A stretch of 20,861 nt of DNA from GCA-2688775 sp964524225 (GCA_964524225.1 CAZGEW010000016.1:1-20861); one strand, 5' to 3'; counted from the first letter of the stretch, positions 13,281 to 20,831 are shown. Program-made: numbers and translations. The notes: generated by a model from the letters alone, not told the origin.

Positions 13281-13400
13281 TTGGTTAAAGATACTAGCAA
13301 GCCAATAAGTTTCAAGACAGTTCAGAAGAACAAAAAATTAGGAGAATTTATTGTTAATAATGAACTAGAAATAAAAGCGGATGAAAAATCAAGTGAGTGA
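13281..13400 (+). CDS. Small ORF (39 aa) behind dut
   Basis: A 39-residue reading frame beginning at TTG, sequence start VKDTSKPISFKTVQKNKK, ending in an acidic EKSSE. AGAGGTGAT at 13268-13276 is a nearly complete Shine-Dalgarno sequence with the GGTGAT core exactly 4 nt before the TTG, the same spacing as at 377 and 8277. That is the main support. The protein has the look of a small beta unit (FIVNNELEIKA) and no cysteine or membrane segment. It is likely cotranscribed with dut. Function unknown. Confidence 0.5.
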   Translation: MVKDTSKPISFKTVQKNKKLGEFIVNNELEIKADEKSSE

Positions 13401-13478
13401 TGGGTTCTAAATTATTCTGCAGACATTCCAAAAGTAACCACAAAGAATGATCATTAATGATTATTTAGCAAGGATTTA

Positions 13479-13514
13479 CGTTAATCAAAATCCATTAACG
13501 GTTGAACATTAACG
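13479..13514. repeat. ATTAACG repeat cluster (one inverted, two direct copies)
   Basis: CGTTAAT at 13479-13485 faces ATTAACG at 13494-13500, and a second ATTAACG at 13508-13514 repeats 14 bp further on, preceded each time by C. The spacing, about one and a half helix turns, suits paired binding of a dimeric DNA-binding protein. No promoter or gene immediately follows. Confidence 0.35.
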
Positions 13515-13623
13515 AAAAAACCATATCAAAAATAATTCAATAATCAATAAAAAATAATAAGAATAAGAAAGTATACTCTTACACTTAAGCAGAAGAAAGC
13601 AATATTATTCCTTTCTATATTGT

Positions 13624-13671
13624 CTTTGGATGGCAGACACCTCTTATGTTTTAGAGAACTGCCACCCAAGG
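13624..13671 (+). ncRNA. Candidate structured RNA: 48-nt hairpin
   Basis: CTTTGGATGGCAG (13624-13636) pairs with CTGCCACCCAAGG... read antiparallel (13659-13671): 13 positions with one G-U pair and a single A-C mismatch at 13630/13665. Inside the loop a second stem CTCT (13641-13644) / AGAG (13653-13656) closes an 8-nt loop across an asymmetric internal loop. In such AT-rich DNA a G+C-containing stem this long is unusual. Either strand would fold; the + strand is chosen only for orientation with neighbours. It matches no RNA family I recognise. Confidence 0.3.
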
Positions 13672-13788
13672 CATCTAACTAAAAAGGAGATTATTCTTGT
13701 GAGATATGCCAAAAAAACAGCTCCTAATCAGAATTCTTGTATTACTAGTTTAAAAAAATTACTACTTTCGGAATGTCTGACACAAACA

Positions 13789-13801
13789 TTTATATATAAA
13801 T
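13789..13801 (+). promoter_or_regulatory. TATA box of the first surface-protein gene
   Basis: TTTATATATAAAT is centred close to 13796, about 28 nt before ATG 13824. No ribosome binding site precedes the ATG, so the message is probably leaderless. Confidence 0.55.
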
Positions 13802-13823
13802 AACTACTATAAAATAATTACAA

Positions 13824-14948
13824 ATGAGAATAATTTATATTTCATTGGTGTTTGTTTTGTTGATGGCACTCTCTTCAATAGCTGAAGGGCTAGAGATAAC
13901 AGAAATTGACTTTAATGTTGATTATGATGAAGCATACACATATAGAATAGAAAATAAAGAAAGAATAAACTCAGGCTCTGTTGCTATTGCAAACAATTCA
14001 AAAATAGGTGCAGACATCCTTCCAGGCTCAAATCTTACTTTCACAATAAGGGTTGAAAATACATTTCAAGGTGATGATCCAGAATTAAGAGGGATTGTTG
14101 TTGAAATTACAATTGAAGATATTGATGATGGTGCTGATTTAAGTGAAGAAAGCTCTGATTTTGATTTGGCTCCGGGTGATGATGCAAGAGTTGATGTAAA
14201 ATTTGCAATTCCTCTAAATGTTGAAGAAGGCACATATAATGTAATTCTAAAAGCAGAAGGTGAAGATAAAAATGAAACTGACTACAGGACAGAGCTAATC
14301 CTAGAACTTGAAGTACACAAACAAAGCCACGACATAAGGATTACTAAAGTATTGCTTAATCCAAGTATATTAGATTGCAATAGAAAAGCATCTTTAGCCG
14401 CAGAAATCACAAATGTTGGCTCAAATCCTGAAAATGAGCTTGCTCTTGAATTTAAAAGCTCAGCACTTGGAATAAACTCTGTTGATAGAGACATATCCCT
14501 CGAGTCATCAGACGAGGCAACTGATGAAGAGAAGATGTATATAAAAACTTTAAACATAGAAGTACCATCATTCTTTAAGTCTGGCACATACCCTGTCTTG
14601 ATAAATCTTTATTGGAAAAATTTTGTCCTGTTTGATCAAAAGACAGTAGATTTAGTAGTCAGGGATTGTTCACAATTTGAAGAATTTATAGAAGAATCTG
14701 AAATTATTCAGAAGGAGCCAGAACCCTCTACACTAAATAATGACTTAGACAAAAGTGAAGAGAATATCACTATAGGGGAGGTTTCAAAAGAAGAGGCTAA
14801 AGAAAATATAATCGTAGCTACTGAGGAGATTTCAATTTTTAATGTACCTTCAATCATGTTTATGATGTTTGGTGCAATTAATGCATCTATCATCATAGTG
14901 CTTGTTATAGTTGTGTATTTCAGAACTAAAATTAAAAAGGTGCAATAA
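13824..14948 (+). CDS. Membrane-anchored surface protein, COG1361-like (putative S-layer-related)
   Basis: A 374-residue exported protein: signal peptide about 1-22, acidic ectodomain 23-340, and a C-terminal membrane anchor about 346-367 followed by a short basic tail. The ectodomain looks like two beta-sandwich modules: the first contains IVVEITIEDIDDGADL and LAPGDDARVDVKFAIPLNVEEGTY-like text, the second starts at ITKVLLNPSILDCNRKASL. This is the style of archaeal COG1361/NEW3-type S-layer proteins. C185 and C282 bracket the second module. The same two modules, with matching cysteines, form the C-terminal part of the next protein, so the two are paralogous. N-x-S/T sites are few here. Function: probably structural or adhesive at the cell surface. 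Confidence 0.75.
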   Translation: MRIIYISLVFVLLMALSSIAEGLEITEIDFNVDYDEAYTYRIENKERINSGSVAIANNSKIGADILPGSNLTFTIRVENTFQGDDPELRGIVVEITIEDIDDGADLSEESSDFDLAPGDDARVDVKFAIPLNVEEGTYNVILKAEGEDKNETDYRTELILELEVHKQSHDIRITKVLLNPSILDCNRKASLAAEITNVGSNPENELALEFKSSALGINSVDRDISLESSDEATDEEKMYIKTLNIEVPSFFKSGTYPVLINLYWKNFVLFDQKTVDLVVRDCSQFEEFIEESEIIQKEPEPSTLNNDLDKSEENITIGEVSKEEAKENIIVATEEISIFNVPSIMFMMFGAINASIIIVLVIVVYFRTKIKKVQ

Positions 14949-14949
14949 T

Positions 14950-14987
14950 TTTATATATTCACTAACAAAACTAAGCATAAGGGTGTA
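14950..14987 (+). promoter_or_regulatory. TATA box and ribosome binding site of the large surface-protein gene
   Basis: TTTATATA at 14950-14957 predicts transcription start near 14981. The leader would then be about 11 nt and begin with GGGTGTA (14981-14987), 4 nt before the TTG start at 14992. The gene can therefore be expressed separately from the one upstream. Confidence 0.45.
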
Positions 14988-14991
14988 ATTT

Positions 14992-17556
14992 TTGAAGAGA
15001 ATATTAATTTTCATGTTCTTCATTATAAGTATACTATTATTTTCTACAAGTGCTTATTCTGCTATTTTTATCAATGAGGTTCTTGCAAATGGTATAACAG
15101 ATCCAGAATCTGAATGGGTTGAGCTTTTTAACAATGAAGTTAACGATATAAATCTAATAGATTGGAATATTTCAGAAACTTCAAGTAACAATTTCACATT
15201 GAATGCTTTAGTTCCAGCAAAAGGCTTTGTTGTTCTAGCTAGAGACATACAAACATTTAATCTTACTTATCCTAATGTTGCATTAAATGGAATACAGATA
15301 ATTAATATATCTATATCAAATTTTAACCTTGACGACACTGGTGGTGAAGTTAGGCTTTATAACATATCTGGCGACCTAGTTGATTTAGTGCAATACTCTC
15401 AAGCATCTGGCAAGACATTTGAAAATGTATCTATAGGAAGGTACCCAGATGGCAGCTCAAGTCTCTTTAATCTTTCTACAATAACACCAGGGTCCAGAAA
15501 TGACAACCAGCCACCTATACTTAATAAATGGATAAACCCATCAAAAAATAATTCTGTAATAGGAGGGATTGCCAATGTTGTTGTTAATATAACTGATGAT
15601 GCTTCTGAAGTTGACTCAGCAGTGATTAATTTTAATGGTACAAATTTTTCAATGCTTAAAAATGACGATTTATTTGAATTTTTATGGAACACTAGCTTGA
15701 ATCAAGATAAGTCATATAACATAACAATATTATTTAATGACAGCTATGGAAAGTCAGGCTCTAACACACTATTTAATATTACTATAAATAATAAGCCAAC
15801 AATAATATCCTTTTCACCTCCTAATTTGACTCAGATAATATTTGAAAATTCAACAATTAACTTTAATGTAAACGCTACAGATAATGATGACTTATTCTTA
15901 AATTTTGAATGGTTTATAGATGATATATTAAATAGCACAAATGCGCCTAATTTCTCTTATGCTCTTGGTTTTAGCGATAATGGAACTCATAATGTAAATG
16001 TTACAATTAAAGATAGCTCCTCAAACCAAGTTTCTTTAAAATGGGTAATTAATGTGCTTAATCTTAATAGAGCACCATTCTTTGATGAAATATCAAATAA
16101 AACTATCTCTAAAAATACAAACTTAAGCTTTAATATAAGTGCAAATGATTTTGATGATGACGAGCTAACCTTTTCTTCAAATCACTCAGAAATCTCAATA
16201 TCAAAATTTAATAATACTGTAGCAACAGTATCATGGAAGCCAAAGAATATTGACATCGGCAATAATACAATCAATTTTACTGTAAGTGATGGCATTTCGA
16301 TTGACTCTAAAATTGTAATTATAAGTGTCGGTGCAGAAGGCAATACTCGTCCGATAATAATTTCTTCACCAAAAACAACTGCAACAATAAGCGAAAGATA
16401 TTTTTATAAGGTAGAAGCAATCGATTTAGATAATGATGTATTATCCTTCTCATTAAAATCAAATCTTACTGAAATGAGAATTGATAGCACAGGTGTTATT
16501 GCTTTTGTACCATCTTCTGCTGGCTTCTTTAATGTCAATGTCAGTGTAACTGACTTTGTAGAAATAACAAACCAATCCTATAATTTAACTGTGAAAGAGG
16601 GAAGCAGGTTGAAAATTACAGACATAGACATAAAAATTGATGGCAGAAAAAGTAGCAATCTGAAAAATAATAGCAGAATAAGTAAGGAAGCAAAGCCAGG
16701 CTCTACCATAGAATTTAAGATTGAAATTAAGAATGATTTTTCTGAGGACGAAGACACAGATATTGAAGATATAGAAGTAGAAGTAACTATAGAAGACATT
16801 GACGGAGGAAGCAACCTTGAAGACGAATCGAATAAATTTGATCTGAGGGCACAGGATGATAAGAGCTTAACTTTATCATTTAGGCTTCCACTCAACATTG
16901 AAGAAGATATTTTTGATGTTACTGTCAAAGCAGAAGGTGAAGATGAAAATGGAAATTTTTACGAGCAAGACTTTGAACTAGAGCTTGAGGTTGAGAAAGA
17001 TAAGCATAGTCTTAGATTTTTAAGTGTGGACGCTAACCCTACAATAATAAGCTGCAATAGAGTAATGACAATAAACTATAAAATAATCAATATCGGCCAA
17101 GAGAATGAAGAAGATGTTATTTTAGAGATAAAAAATGATGTATTGGGTATAGATATAAAAAAGGAGGATACAATAATTGAGTCTGGAACTGAAGATAATA
17201 TCGCATCTGGATTACTTAAAGTTAACATAAAAAATGACGTTGAGAGTAGTTTTTACCCTTTAACAATTAATGTTTATTCAGATGATGGTGAATTACAAGA
17301 TACAAAAAATTTGCAACTAAATATTAAAGACTGCATTATAGTTAAAGAAGAGAAATCAAAGGATGTTGTTGTACTAATTGGGAAATCTCAAGACTCCAAA
17401 AAAATAACAAGTACAAAAGAAAAGCTAAAATCATCAAAATTAGAAGCAAAAAACCAAGAATTTCATAATAAAGTTATATTGCTTATGATAAGCACTTTTG
17501 TGTTTGCATTATTTTTTATTGTTATCACGATGATTATGTATTTAAGAACCAAGTAA
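14992..17556 (+). CDS. Large surface protein: lamin-tail-like domain, Ig/cadherin-like repeats, COG1361-like module, membrane anchor
   Basis: An 854-residue exported protein. Signal peptide about 1-24; a lamin-tail (LTD)-like domain about 24-170, with IFINEVLAN, EWVELFNN, GFVVLARD, TGGEVRLYN and a final TPGSRND; Ig-like domains about 175-268 and 268-357; two cadherin-like domains about 358-447 and 452-535, each with a D-x-D-x-D-like acidic turn (DFDDDELTF, DLDNDVLSF) that may bind calcium; a module about 538-781 paralogous to the preceding protein, including C688 and C781; and a membrane anchor about 828-850. N-x-S/T sites are very frequent in the first 540 residues, suggesting heavy glycosylation. 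The TTG start is supported by GGGTGTA 4 nt upstream. Probably an adhesin or envelope component. Confidence 0.8.
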   Translation: MKRILIFMFFIISILLFSTSAYSAIFINEVLANGITDPESEWVELFNNEVNDINLIDWNISETSSNNFTLNALVPAKGFVVLARDIQTFNLTYPNVALNGIQIINISISNFNLDDTGGEVRLYNISGDLVDLVQYSQASGKTFENVSIGRYPDGSSSLFNLSTITPGSRNDNQPPILNKWINPSKNNSVIGGIANVVVNITDDASEVDSAVINFNGTNFSMLKNDDLFEFLWNTSLNQDKSYNITILFNDSYGKSGSNTLFNITINNKPTIISFSPPNLTQIIFENSTINFNVNATDNDDLFLNFEWFIDDILNSTNAPNFSYALGFSDNGTHNVNVTIKDSSSNQVSLKWVINVLNLNRAPFFDEISNKTISKNTNLSFNISANDFDDDELTFSSNHSEISISKFNNTVATVSWKPKNIDIGNNTINFTVSDGISIDSKIVIISVGAEGNTRPIIISSPKTTATISERYFYKVEAIDLDNDVLSFSLKSNLTEMRIDSTGVIAFVPSSAGFFNVNVSVTDFVEITNQSYNLTVKEGSRLKITDIDIKIDGRKSSNLKNNSRISKEAKPGSTIEFKIEIKNDFSEDEDTDIEDIEVEVTIEDIDGGSNLEDESNKFDLRAQDDKSLTLSFRLPLNIEEDIFDVTVKAEGEDENGNFYEQDFELELEVEKDKHSLRFLSVDANPTIISCNRVMTINYKIINIGQENEEDVILEIKNDVLGIDIKKEDTIIESGTEDNIASGLLKVNIKNDVESSFYPLTINVYSDDGELQDTKNLQLNIKDCIIVKEEKSKDVVVLIGKSQDSKKITSTKEKLKSSKLEAKNQEFHNKVILLMISTFVFALFFIVITMIMYLRTK

Positions 17557-17560
17557 AGCC

Positions 17561-18367
17561 TTATCTTCCATGCTCTATTATCTTTTTCATTCTTTGCACA
17601 AATTCTTCTGCATACTTGTAATATCTATCAAACTCTTCTCCTTTAATCTCAACAATCTCGCGATGTGTAACCATTTTCATTAATCTGTAAAAGTTCCTCA
17701 TTATTGTAACATATTTGTGCTCTAGTATTTTCCTTTTTACCAACTTTTCCTCCATTAACTCAGCAACATGCTCTGGTGTTGGTGGGATTTCGCCTACTTT
17801 CATCAAGGCTGCATGTGCAGCATCAATCACAGCCCAATATAAATCAATAACTGCTTGTAACAAATGCCATTTTGAGTTATGCAATGTATTTGGCGCTCTA
17901 GTATAATAAGTCCAGATGCTTTCTTGTGTTGGCCTTATCCTACCTCTTTTGAGTAAAGTCTGTAAAGGATCAAAAAATCCAGAGTCAATCAATGCAACAC
18001 CATCTCTAAGCAAATTGATTGCGATTGGATCACCATTCCTCATGTACTCCCAAAACGATGTAAAGCGGAGCGTTGTTATATGCAATTTTGTTGATATTTT
18101 CACTATTGATTTCTGGACAATAAGCCTGTACGCCTCAACAACCTCTGGCGATAAGTTAATCATTAAATCGTCAATTATGACAAGAACATCTATGTCTCCA
18201 CCAGCCCCTTTTGTTCTTCTAGCAGTAGAGCCAAATATAACAACAGCCCTTATTAAGCTGCCAAGCTCTTTATAGATCTCATTAGCGAATTTGTAGGCAG
18301 TATCAATGTCTTCTTTATAGTACCTCTCTAGATTGGGGTGCTCTTTTTTTGGGATATCAAATTTCAT
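17561..18367 (-). CDS. Minimal nucleotidyltransferase fused to a HEPN-like domain
   Basis: The N-terminal part (about 25-125) is a pol-beta-type nucleotidyltransferase with the exact MNT signature G46-S47-x10-D58-x-D60. The C-terminal part (about 148-262) is all-helical and resembles HEPN: WHLLQAVIDLYWAVIDAAHAALM, a PPTPEHV turn, then long helices. R212-x4-H217 and R228-x6-H235 are both candidates for the HEPN RNase motif. In known MNT/HEPN pairs the two domains are separate genes, the nucleotidyltransferase neutralising the HEPN toxin by AMPylation; here they form one 268-residue chain, so it may instead be a self-contained nucleotidyltransferase using HEPN as substrate-binding domain (as in kanamycin nucleotidyltransferase). 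GAGGCC precedes the ATG. It converges on the surface-protein gene with 4 nt between stops. Confidence 0.82.
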   Translation of the reverse strand: MKFDIPKKEHPNLERYYKEDIDTAYKFANEIYKELGSLIRAVVIFGSTARRTKGAGGDIDVLVIIDDLMINLSPEVVEAYRLIVQKSIVKISTKLHITTLRFTSFWEYMRNGDPIAINLLRDGVALIDSGFFDPLQTLLKRGRIRPTQESIWTYYTRAPNTLHNSKWHLLQAVIDLYWAVIDAAHAALMKVGEIPPTPEHVAELMEEKLVKRKILEHKYVTIMRNFYRLMKMVTHREIVEIKGEEFDRYYKYAEEFVQRMKKIIEHGR

Positions 18368-18894
18368 ATAGGCCTCTTTTTCGTTATGTTTATTACTAGC
18401 CTAGTTTATTTGTTTATAAAATTATTGCTAACTATATAAAAGGTTTTGTTGCTTTTAAGAGATAGTGACATAAAGATTTAAATAAGGTCAGAACATTTGC
18501 AAGTAGCATGATTTACAATAAAATCAATACATCCTATGCACCATAAAATTAAGAAACAACATTAATCTTGAATGACAATAATATCAATTTTACAAAAACA
18601 ACCAAAAAATTTCAACACTAAAATATGCCTCCTGTTATGGAAACATCAATGAATATAAGATACATACAACAACAAGATTTAGATAGAATAATTACTAATA
18701 AGAAAAACTAAAAACAAAAAAACATATGAAGGAAGAAATAACCCAACATCTGCAAAAGGCAATTTAGTTTTATTAGATATTTACAGAGCAGCAAGAAATC
18801 AACATCACTATATTCCTCCTCACTCTGCCCCAGATTTGGAAGAAAGAGTGGCATAAACAAAAGCATTTTTAAAATTAATATAATTCTTTATTTC
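18368..18894. other. 527-nt gene-poor interval
   Basis: No intact gene of normal size is present. Two plus-strand TATA-like elements (CTATATAAAAGG near 18433-18443 and TTTAAATA at about 18479-18484) suggest transcription to the right. From 18508 onward, fragments of reading frame suggest a decayed gene. A TTTTTAAAA at about 18866-18874 is the likely promoter of the DUF483 gene, giving a leaderless start at 18895. Confidence 0.45.
18508..18856 (+). pseudogene. Probable decayed gene of about 115 codons (in-frame stops plus a frameshift)
   Basis: ATG 18508, about 27 nt after a TATA-like TTTAAATA, opens a frame (MIYNKINTSYAP) broken by TAA codons at 18544 and 18550, continuing as ETTLILNDNNINFTK, broken again by TAA at 18619, then MPPVMETSMNIRYIQQQDL from ATG 18625 to TAA 18709. 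In the next frame, from 18692 on, a clean stretch reads TYEGRNNPTSAKGNLVLLD and ends LEERVA at TAA 18854-18856. The shift falls in A-runs at 18702-18721. The last segment looks convincingly like protein. I cannot name the family. Alternatives are two mini-genes or non-coding DNA. Confidence 0.3.
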
Positions 18895-19731
18895 ATGATT
18901 TCACAGCTCCAGCAAATTTTTCATTCAATAACTAAATCTTTGGAGGTACTTTATGTTATCGAAGATGTCAAGCCATGTGCAAGAATTCTTGTTTTTGAAG
19001 ATGAATTAGAAAAAATTAAAAATTTTTTGTACAAACAAAAAATTTTTACAGTTGTTTCCAATTTTAAAGTTCTAAAACAAAATCTGCAAAGTGAGTTTTA
19101 CTCTGATAAGTCAATAAAGATTCCAAAAAATACCCTTGAAAAAGGGCATTTTTTGATTTATTTGTCAAAAAGCGAAAAAATCGCGGAGAAGGCTAAGATT
19201 GCAGAGGAAGAGAATGAGCATATGGATTTAGGTTTATTATTAGGTTACCCAAAATGTTGTTGTAATTTTTTTACCAATAATTTTAATGAGAGAAATACAG
19301 ATTTAACGTTAAAAATTCTTGAAAATTCAAATGGCTTTGAGTTTCCATTTTATAATAACATTGCAGTACGACATGTTGATATTTCTTTATTAAGCCATTT
19401 TCCTCATAGTTTTGAGTGTAAACCATCAATTGAAATTGCAAAGAATAATTTAAGAATAATAAATAAAAAATCTCAACCTTTGGTTGAGATTTTTTCAAAA
19501 ATATTGCAATCAGTTGTTATTTATACTATGGAAGAGGGTATATTTTTATTGAGAAAAAATGCAAGAATTGGTAATAAAATTATTTATGGTGATGTGCTAA
19601 CAACAACAAAAAGCAAACTCTACTATTTACTCTCTTCAAATAAATTACTAGAAATTGTGGATAAAAATAGTTTTGTTGTAAGCGATATAAATATAAGTGG
19701 TCCACAATATGGAGTAATGGTTTTTAGATAA
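18895..19731 (+). CDS. DUF483-like protein
   Basis: A 278-residue soluble protein. The motif LGYPKCCCNFF at 116-126 and HFPHSFECKPSIEIA at 168-182 match what I recall of DUF483, an uncharacterised archaeal family in which conserved cysteines may bind a metal or iron-sulfur cluster. C121, C122, C123 and C175 are the candidate ligands. The N-terminal 100 residues and the C-terminal 80 (IYTMEEGIFLLRKNARIGNK onwards) are unassigned alpha/beta segments. The start is placed at ATG 18895, directly under a TATA-like run, so it is likely leaderless. The following gene lies 47 nt downstream with its own TATA box. Confidence 0.7.
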   Translation: MISQLQQIFHSITKSLEVLYVIEDVKPCARILVFEDELEKIKNFLYKQKIFTVVSNFKVLKQNLQSEFYSDKSIKIPKNTLEKGHFLIYLSKSEKIAEKAKIAEEENEHMDLGLLLGYPKCCCNFFTNNFNERNTDLTLKILENSNGFEFPFYNNIAVRHVDISLLSHFPHSFECKPSIEIAKNNLRIINKKSQPLVEIFSKILQSVVIYTMEEGIFLLRKNARIGNKIIYGDVLTTTKSKLYYLLSSNKLLEIVDKNSFVVSDINISGPQYGVMVFR

Positions 19732-19736
19732 ACAAT

Positions 19737-19748
19737 TTTATATATAAT
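19737..19748 (+). promoter_or_regulatory. TATA box of the 335-residue protein gene
   Basis: TTTATATATAAT is centred about 36 nt before ATG 19779, predicting a leader of roughly 8 nt. No ribosome binding site is seen. Confidence 0.45.
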
Positions 19749-19778
19749 CAAAAAATACCTAAAAAATAACATAATAAA

Positions 19779-20786
19779 ATGGCAATTGAAGAAATCGTAA
19801 ATTCGCCTAAGTCACCAAAAGAATTAGCGAAACGACTAGATATCGGTTTTAATATAAGCTTAGCTACTCCACGATATCACTTTGAGCTAAATTCTGGAGG
19901 TTTTTATGTAAAACCAGACCTTGTTATGATATTTAAGCTATTAAAACTTGCAAAACAAAATGTTGGTGGAAGCCATGATCCTTTCACAGACTTATTAGGA
20001 TTAGTTGCTGACCGAGGTAAATTTTGGAAACCAACTGTGGAATGGATGCAAGATGTACCTACATACTTAAGAGACCAACATGCATTATGGGCACAGTGGA
20101 TATCACTTAAGGAACTTATGATAATAAACGGATTTAACTTCAGGTCACTTATGGAAGATAAATACTTGCAATTCCTATTGAACTATTTAAATGAAAATAT
20201 TCCAGAGCTCAAGTCGATGAGCACTATTGACATTGAAAAAGTTGAGAAAGCTATAGGAGAAAGATACCGTTATGTCAGAATTAAACCTTTAGAAACCAGA
20301 TTGTCTATTGAAGAAAAACTAGAAATTCAAGGATTAGCAATAGACTCTGAAAAGTTTTTGACAGCATCTGTTGTTAACTCTGATAGTCTTATCAAGGAGG
20401 GTGGAACTGTAAAAGAATACCAGCAATACATAATCAATATGGTTTACCAGCCAATAATTAGATTAGCTTTTAGTACACTCATAAATGAGTCAGATGTGCA
20501 GATGCAAGTTCAGAGTTTTAGGAAGATAAGATTAGAAGCTTTACAGAATGCAATTTTTGCCTATACAGAAGATCTAATTTCTAAAGAAAGATTTGAATGG
20601 GCAATAAAGCAAATTGAAAAATTTACAGGTATTATGAGTCATAAGCCTCATTACGAAGGGCTAATAATGACAATAAAAGGGAGGTATGGCTCACCAGAAG
20701 AAAAGCTTTATCAAAAACTTTATCAAGAAGCTACGGAACATCTTTCTGGGGGTAAAAAACCATCTAAAGTAGTAAGGCCTTTCTAA
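19779..20786 (+). CDS. Unknown helical protein (335 aa)
   Basis: No known family is recognised. The 335 residues are soluble, without cysteine, signal peptide or membrane segment, and mostly predicted helical. The first 25 residues (SPKSPKELAKRLDIGF) have the look of a degenerate helix-turn-helix. A tryptophan-rich section (FWKPTVEWMQDV, LWAQWISLKEL) sits at about 86-112, and the C-terminus ends in basic, glycine-containing sequence (SGGKKPSKVVRPF). Glutamine- and glutamate-rich helices at about 230-290 may mediate oligomerisation. Context gives little: it follows a DUF483-like gene in the same direction but has its own promoter, and lies at the edge of a G+C-richer tail. A structural or viral-type protein is conceivable but unsupported. 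Confidence 0.7.
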   Translation: MAIEEIVNSPKSPKELAKRLDIGFNISLATPRYHFELNSGGFYVKPDLVMIFKLLKLAKQNVGGSHDPFTDLLGLVADRGKFWKPTVEWMQDVPTYLRDQHALWAQWISLKELMIINGFNFRSLMEDKYLQFLLNYLNENIPELKSMSTIDIEKVEKAIGERYRYVRIKPLETRLSIEEKLEIQGLAIDSEKFLTASVVNSDSLIKEGGTVKEYQQYIINMVYQPIIRLAFSTLINESDVQMQVQSFRKIRLEALQNAIFAYTEDLISKERFEWAIKQIEKFTGIMSHKPHYEGLIMTIKGRYGSPEEKLYQKLYQEATEHLSGGKKPSKVVRPF

Positions 20787-20812
20787 TAAATGCATTATTT
20801 ATTTAGTATGAA

Positions 20813-20831
20813 ATAAGGGGACACCCCTTAT
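20813..20831. other. 8-bp hairpin in the G+C-richer tail
   Basis: ATAAGGGG (20813-20820) and CCCCTTAT (20824-20831) form a perfect stem with loop ACA, 27 nt after the stop of the previous gene. No T run follows, so a terminator is uncertain. The next 30 bases are notably richer in C and G than the rest of the window and may start an RNA gene or repeat beyond the edge. Confidence 0.35.

Larger units (their letters stand above)
13401..13823. other. 423-nt gene-free interval before the surface-protein genes
   Basis: No convincing gene is seen on either strand. The left half is A/T-rich and carries a perfect palindrome AATGATCATT (13446-13455) and a cluster of ATTAACG repeats. The right half contains a strong hairpin at 13624-13671, an AAGGAG with a weak 34-codon frame (GTG 13699), and the TATA box of the next gene. 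Confidence 0.5.

Noticed and set aside
13699..13803. 34-codon frame with AAGGAG 9 nt before a GTG start
   Set aside because: The peptide is low-complexity and its end lies inside the TATA box of the next gene; the ribosome binding site alone does not make it convincing.
16578..16928. Serine-rich minus-strand frame of 116 codons
   Set aside because: It is the reverse of an acidic, Asp/Glu-rich coding stretch in the large surface protein, which yields Ser/Leu-rich artefacts.
18708..18854. 48-codon minus-strand frame in the 527-nt interval
   Set aside because: It is antisense to the more protein-like plus-strand remnant, is rich in L/F/C as expected for the reverse of a purine-rich coding strand, and has no ribosome binding site.
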